Assembly (NCBI GenBank): GCA_024509875.1
Contig: JAMPIV010004259.1
Span: forward strand, 186,001 to 250,000
Source: Oreohelix idahoensis
Lineage: Eukaryota > Mollusca > Gastropoda > Stylommatophora > Oreohelicidae
DNA length: 64,000 nucleotides
Direction of reading: 5' to 3'
In this document: one piece after another, positions 54,230 to 64,000 of the stretch
How the letters are laid out: each line of letters opens with the position of its first letter
Numbering within the stretch: position 1 is the first letter of the stretch
Notes under the pieces: generated by a model
Seen by the model: only the letters and a program-made list of their open reading frames with translations
What the model was told of the DNA's origin: nothing
The model's database searches: none
Made by a program: the position numbers and the translations under genes

Positions 54230-57200
54230 GTGACAACAAGATACACAAACGTGAAAAACTATGGTTAATTGGGTATGGGTTGGACCAACACACAAAATTA
54301 AGCTTCTTTTGTTGTTTATTATCATTTAAACTTGACAACACCAAATATCTAAAGACAGATCAAATAAAATCAGATTTACATACATAGGAAAATAACTGAA
54401 ATAAATGTGCCCTCTCTCTCTTGAGAAAAGAACTGAAAAAGTTAACCAAAAAGTCAAAGGTTAGCACTATGTTACAGAATAGACAGTAAAGAAACAAGTT
54501 CCTACTAAATGCAACCCAGTAAAGTAAACAATTTTAAGCATAATCCAGGTTAGTAGGATCCTGTAACAAAGAAAAATATTCGCTCTCTCTCTGACATACA
54601 GTGGCCACTCAATCACGCTTACCTAATCTTGGTGATATCCTTTGGAATTACAATGGTTCCTGAATATACAAAATGTCAGGTATATTACCCAAATTGGCCC
54701 CAGTCCATCCTCAAATAAGTAATATTTATAAGGTGGACGCCTAATTTGGTGGTTTATTCCTGGATGGACAAATGTCACTTCGAAAGGTTAGTGTAGAAAA
54801 AAACCGAGATCTTGGGTTCACAGTAAGCAGAGGAAAATACTTCCAGTATTGGGAAACATCTGGTTGCTAAAAACTGTTACAATTGATAAATGATGGTAAT
54901 CCTATCGGCTGGCTCTAGGTGAGTGCCGATTCTGAAACAGCGTCATTTCTTGATGATACTCTTGAATACGACTGTCAGTCGTCAGATAATGTTATTGTTC
55001 TTTACAAACCCAGTGGGCTGATAAAATTGAACAAAATATTTCTGGGTTTTGTAAGTCCAGTTAAACTTACGATTTAAAATGTTTCTTTGTCTCTTTGGCC
55101 GATCCTGTTTACAAGTGAACTTGGGGACGCGCAAGCCAAGAAAAAGACAACTTAACCATTCAGTAAATGATGAAAAAAAGGACAGAAAAAGACCGCTGGC
55201 CGCTGTTGTGAACAGGTCTGCGTGGAATAAAGAACATTTATGAAAAAAATGCTACTATCCTATATACACACGGACGGGGACAAGACGATCTCTTATCCAC
55301 TCCGTCAGCCCTGATTAAAGTTAAAAGGCACACGGTGTTTTTAGCCTATCCTATCGCGCGTCGCTTTTCGCCCGCGCTGCAATTTCAGGTCGGATGAAGG
55401 TATGCAACCCTCCGCGCCCTTGCTCGCGCTGTAACGATTAGCGTACAATGTCAATTATTATTTAATTGTCCCTACGCGCACCTACATAAATATCGCCTGT
55501 CATTAATAGCTATTAAATTGTCCTCGTCTGTTGGTCATCGTATGGTATTAAATAATAGTCACTTACTATAATTACACAAAATGAAAAATAACGTGAATTC
55601 TATCTTCCACTATCAGTCGCGCCTAGCATATAATATCAGTCAGCTAAACCATATATTCTTGTGTGAGAAAGCGGGTGGTTAAAATTAACATTAAACTGAA
55701 CCTCTGTTAGAAAAAAAGCTACGCGTTATTATTATTTCACTGCTCTTAACAGCTAGAACTCTAAGTGAAGTATAATGGTAAAGCTTTAAAACTTTAACAC
55801 TTAAGCACTAATTTCTATTACCAGAACATCAGAATGACAATCCCCACGAATACTATTAACACATTTAGCGAAAATGGTTCTAGCTACTGCGTGCTTAGAC
55901 TATTTCAAAAATTCTGAGTGACGACTGATGTCTGGTTTTGGAAGATACAGTTTGTATATCATCATGTTTATCTGATCTCTAGAGGATGCTACTTTTCACA
56001 CTATAGTGCGTAGCAGAGAATCAGAAGCTGAATCCCCCAGATGAAAGTTTTCACGGTCGCTCTGTCGGGCGTTGTTAATCGACATCAGAGACTTAAAAAC
56101 GTGTAACGGGTTCTCGGAGATTTTGCCCGTATCTGGAGATCAAAGAGTTAACTCCCCTCTCTGTGTACGAACTTCAAAGGGTACTCGGGGAAATATTTTT
56201 GCCCGAGCTCTACTTCAAAAAGGTCCGGTGTTTTTCCACGTGCAGTCTGTCAGATATCCGATGATTGACAGATAAGCTTGCGTGAGAAACTCGATAAACA
56301 AACCTGATTCGCTCCATGTTGTGACTGGCAGGTCGCGAAAGTTGGTAAACAACTTCGTTTGTTTATGTTCAAGGAAAAGAGGCGTGGATGAAGAATAAGC
56401 TCGTGTGAGTAAGATAGGCAGAAAAATGCATGGTTTTGCTAGCAAATCATAGAACGCTACGAGGTCACGAAAGACTGTCAGAAACTGTAGGCTATATTTC
56501 CATTATACGTCACACTGACAAAGGTTAACATGTCATGTCACTGCACAGTTCCCAGTCCCTAACGTTTTAAAGTATCTTTGTTGATCATTATCATGCATGA
56601 TTTTTTTGTTTGACTGTTTGGCATCTTCTTTCGATTTTTCTTTGATTAACTGTGCTAATAAGTTGCCACTATCAGTGAGTGGCGTTACAAAACATGGCAT
56701 AAATGCGTGCGCATTTAAACGAAATTGAAAGACCAAATGTTGCTATAATTACTCATGCTAGAAACTCACACAAAAGCTGAATATTTAGTCTTCCTGAATC
56801 ACGGGGGATAACAAATATTTTAGAGACCAAGGCATGGGTGTCGTCGCGCCTTAGAGCACACTTTACAACCAGTGCAAAGTGTTGTCCAGACGTGAAGTTG
56901 TCTTATATTTGGATCCGGCGATAAGGCAGTAACGCACAGCAAAGAAATACAACCATGAGCCGTAGCAAGCGATTTCCGAAATCAAGCAACCTACCGTAAT
57001 CACGTAAAACAAATTAGTACAACAATCCCCACTGCAAGAGTACGTGAAGTACTTAGGTGTGGTCTTCCAGCATGGTAGTCAATAACAGTTGTTACCCCAC
57101 ACTTCCTCAGGGGCGAAAAATGAATGAGAGGAGAAAAGAATACAAAAACCAACAGAAGCCAGATTTTGTGGCTACTGTCATGAGACATAAGCGTGTTTAG

Positions 57201-57312
57201 TATATATAGTAAATAATAAACATAACTAAGTATGTTTAATTCACCAATAAGAAAGAACAAGTCAAGAAAAATACGTTTTACGCTATACACTATTTTAAAA
57301 TGTACAAACAAT
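54230..57312. other. No recognised feature
   Basis: About 3 kb without a repeat match, structural RNA or coding signature I can support. Of the long blank intervals this is the likeliest to hold unrecognised regulatory or unique host sequence. GC content rises locally near 55330-55440. Confidence 0.45.
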
Positions 57313-58340
57313 AGAAAAGTTCTGTGATCCTGTTCACAATTATGAGTACGTCATTAAGGTCTGTGATCCTGTTCACAATTATGTGTATGTCATTAAGTTC
57401 TGTGATCCTGTTCACACATTTTGTGTACGTCACTAAGTTCTGTGATTCTGTTCACACATTTTGTGTACGTCAATAAGTTCTGTAATCCTGTTCACAATTA
57501 TGTGTATGTCATTAAGTTCTGTGATCCTGTTCACACATTTTGTGTACGTCACTAAGTTCTGTGATTCTGTTCACACATTTTGTGTACGTCAATAAGTTCT
57601 GTGATCCTGTTCACAATTATGTGTACGTCAATAAGTTCTATGATCCGGTTCACACATTTTGTGTACGTCAATAAGTTCTGTGATCCTGTTCACACATTTT
57701 GTTTATGTCACTAAGTTCTGTGATCATGTTCACAATTTTGTTTATGTCACTAAGTTCTGTGATCATGTTCACAATTATGTGTACGTCATTAAGTTCTGTG
57801 ATCCTGTTCACAATTATGTGTACGTCATTAAGTTCTGTAATCCTGTTCACAATTATGTGTACGTCATTAAGTTCTGTGATCCTGTTCACACATTTTGTGT
57901 ACGTCAATAAGTTCTGTGATCCTGTTCACACATTTTGTTTATGTCACTAAGTTCTGTGATCATATTCACAATGTTGTATATAATGTCACTAAGTTCTGTG
58001 ATCATATTCACAATGTTGTATATAATGTCACTAAGTTCTGTGATCATATTCACAATGTTGTATATAATGTCACTAAGTTCTGTGATCATATTCACAATTT
58101 TGTTTACAACATCACCAAGTTATGTGATCATGTCCACAATTTTGTATACAACATCACCAAGTTATGTGATCCTGTTCACAATTATGTGTACGTCATTAAA
58201 TTCTGTGACCCTGTTCACTTCTTTGTGTACGTCATTACGTTCTGTGATGCTGTTCACAATTTTGTTTATGTCACTAAGTTCTGTGATCATGTTCGCAATT
58301 TGTGTATACAACATCACCAAGTTATGTGACCGTTTCACAG
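57313..58340 (+). repeat. 39 bp satellite array, about 26 copies
   Basis: The unit is TTCTGTGATCCTGTTCACAA then TTATGTGTACGTCATTAAG. Length variants are 38-42 bp (for example CACATTTTG inserts and a GTATATAATG variant near 57970-58075). Each unit holds a dyad TGTGA-N6-TCACA. All frames tend to stay open because 39 is a multiple of three. Subfamilies occur in blocks, which implies stepwise amplification. Confidence 0.95.
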
Positions 58341-58646
58341 CTGTAGCCGTATATTACTTTTTCTGCTTTCATTTCTGTATGAGACACTTCGCTCGAGGTT
58401 ACTTCAAATTTTAAAAGTTTAAAATGTACCACGATAAAGGGTCGTGTGCAAAATTTGGTCATGGTCAGGTTTATCACTCAAGGAAGGAACCCAGACAATC
58501 TTAAAGTAAATCAATGCAAAAAACTTCAAGGACAACTGTACATTTACAAACAATTTTGTGATTAAAGAGCTGCTGGGTAAGTAGCCAGTATCTTACACTC
58601 TATTTACATATTCCCACTTCTCCCTTAGTATGTATAGGAGCGAAGA

Positions 58647-62705
<4,059 letters not shown>

Positions 62706-62977
62706 CAGCTCCTTCACCAGAGGTACTACCAATACCTTACTTCCCATATATACTGAAGCACATTAAAAACGCACCACCTGTATAATCCAGGAACAGAGTG
62801 TGAAATGTAAATATAAGTGTTTACAAGTTTACATATTTGGAATCTTTATTCATTTTCCTATGAATCCATGCGGGTCATTAATTTGTACATTTGATTGTTA
62901 TGAAATTCATTGCATTCTGTGCAGGCAAGGGAGAAAACCAAAAATGCAACCAATAAAAAAATTCATTCACACTATCC
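62706..62977. other. Flank and 3' end of the mariner-like element
   Basis: Probably includes the 3' non-coding part of the transposon, ending somewhere near the TATATACTGAAGC at 62747-62760. No terminal inverted repeat can be confirmed because the other end is missing. Confidence 0.4.
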
Positions 62978-63612
62978 TCAGTATCTGGTATGTCCACCGT
63001 GTGCTTGCAAACAAGCTTGGCAGCGGCTCCGCATGGAACGCACAAGTCTCTGAAGGAAATTCCAGGGAATCAAGTCCCATTCACGTGTAAGAGCAGCTTC
63101 GAGCTGTTGCAGATTAGCTGGAGAACCTTGCCTGTAGACTCTGCGTCCAAGCTCGTCCCACAGATGTTCTATAGGGGACATGTCTGGTGATAGGGCAGGC
63201 CAATCAATCGTCACAATGTTCTGCTGCTGTAGATATTGCTGCGTAATGCATGCGGTGTGCGCATGTGCGTTATCCTGCTGGAGAAGCTGCAAGTCTGGAT
63301 AATTTGTGAACGCAGGAGCAACCAATGCATCCAGAACCTCATCTCGATATGTCACAGCATTAACATTTCCACGGAAGACGTGAAGAGGCAAGCGATGGTG
63401 AAAACTGAATCCTCCCCAAATGTGAATACTGCCACCTCCAAATCGGTTGTGCTGACGAACACAGCAATCTGCAAAGCGCTCTCCACACCGTCGCCAAATT
63501 CGCATACGTTCATCAGCAAAGGATATGTTGAATCTGCTCTCGTCTGTGAATAGGACAGCATTCCACTGCAGTCTAGTCCATCTGACATATTGCTCTGCCC
63601 ATTGCAGGTATA
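62978..63612 (-). pseudogene. Tc1/mariner-type transposase, N-terminally truncated
   Basis: Minus-strand frame. The DDE core is complete: F-T-D-E-S-R-F-N (first Asp), Q-Q-D-N-A-H-A-H-T-A (second Asp), and W-P-A-L-S-P-D-M-S-P-I-E-H-L-W-D (third acidic residue, Glu). The real similarity starts near W-A-E-Q-Y-V-R-W. The DNA-binding helix-turn-helix half is missing because LINE sequence begins at about 63617. The frame extends about 30 codons further upstream through antisense LINE sequence, so the 241-residue product is partly artefact. Without its DNA-binding domain and one end it cannot transpose. Confidence 0.88.
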
Positions 63613-63616
63613 AAAT

Positions 63617-64000
63617 GGACAAATGGAAAATTCCTGGGGGACCTGGATTTCGCAGATGATGTAGCATTCTTAAGTTCAACACCAAGACAATCCCAAGAAG
63701 CAATAAATAATTTGTGTCATCTCTCGGTTAAAATTGGTCTCCAAATAAATGCCTCTAAAACTAAAGCTATGAACTTTTCTAACGAGACCTTTGATATCAT
63801 CTTGAACGGGGAAAAACTACAGAAAGTTGAAAGTTTCAATTATTTAGGCAGTAAAATGACTCAGGATGGTGACACAACAAGAGAAATCCATACTAGAATT
63901 GCTTTGGCAGCTAGCGCCTTCAATAGATTATCTAACATTTGGAAATTACGATCATTGAATATACATACCAAGCTTCGTCTGTTTAATTCAAATGTTATCT
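63617..64000 (+). pseudogene. LINE-B-like RT fragment, continues beyond window
   Basis: The frame reads L-G-D-L-D-F-A-D-D-V-A-F-L-S (catalytic box), Q-I-N-A-S-K-T-K-A-M, F-N-Y-L-G-S-K-M-T-Q-D-G, L-N-I-H-T-K-L-R-L-F-N-S-N-V. This is the RT palm/thumb region just before the blocks seen at 17690-18350. It is 5'-truncated against the mariner fragment and open to the window edge. Confidence 0.85.

Noticed and set aside
57313..58340. TGTGA-N6-TCACA in each satellite unit equals the bacterial CRP-site consensus
   Set aside because: The window is eukaryotic and the motif is part of a repeated satellite unit. The match to a bacterial regulator site is coincidence.

Overview
This 64 kb window looks like repeat-dense intergenic or intronic DNA from a metazoan. 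The evidence is tRNA-derived SINEs with A and B boxes, at least five non-LTR retrotransposon (LINE) lineages, Ty3/Gypsy-type LTR elements, a Tc1/mariner transposase, long (AT)n tracts and frequent nested insertions. I found no convincing host protein gene, rRNA or functional tRNA. The LINE families and SINE abundance fit an invertebrate, possibly a lophotrochozoan such as a mollusc, but the species cannot be fixed from the sequence alone.

Layout. 0.9-5.5 kb: an apparently intact Gypsy element (LTR-1) with identical 185 bp LTRs and a 5 bp target duplication. 6.8-9.9 kb: SINEs, minisatellites and LINE 3' fragments. 11.0-15.7 kb: a DNA element with very long inverted repeats (FB1), split by a LINE with a 13 bp target duplication and by a second insertion that carries a palindromic MITE. 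15.7-21.9 kb: dispersed repeats, a SINE, a LINE fragment and (AT)n. 22.0-23.9 kb: 125 bp direct repeats enclosing a dense array of short perfect hairpins, then a (CCAT)n-type tract. 24.1-25.1 kb: a solo LTR whose empty site survives in a paralogous repeat. 26.3-34.2 kb: LTR-3, a decayed 7.9 kb Gypsy-like element with gag and protease but no visible RT, inserted in (AT)n. 34.2-40.7 kb: a second FB1 copy, LINE fragments and a GA-rich minisatellite. 40.7-42.2 kb: a CR1/L2/Jockey-like LINE. 43.0-45.9 kb: LINE-C copy 1, inserted in a 33 bp minisatellite. 48.5-53.6 kb: LTR-2, a young non-autonomous element with 1.48 kb LTRs and a Gag fused to an integrase zinc-binding domain, inserted in an older LINE. 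57.3-58.3 kb: a 39 bp satellite. 58.65-59.09 kb: (AT)n. 59.1-62.7 kb: LINE-C copy 2 on the minus strand. 62.8-63.6 kb: a truncated mariner. 63.6-64.0 kb: the start of another LINE fragment.

The most striking observation is that LINE-C copy 2 differs from copy 1 almost only by A-to-G changes on its own sense strand. In one 144 bp gap-free stretch I counted 25 A-to-G changes and no other difference. This is strand-asymmetric hypermutation of a retrotransposon. It is what adenosine deamination (ADAR-like) of the RNA before reverse transcription would produce.

The elements do not form a pathway together. They form layers of insertion whose relative ages can be read from nesting: FB1 before LINE-A; LINE-A remnant before LTR-2; repeat E before the solo LTR; minisatellite before LINE-C.
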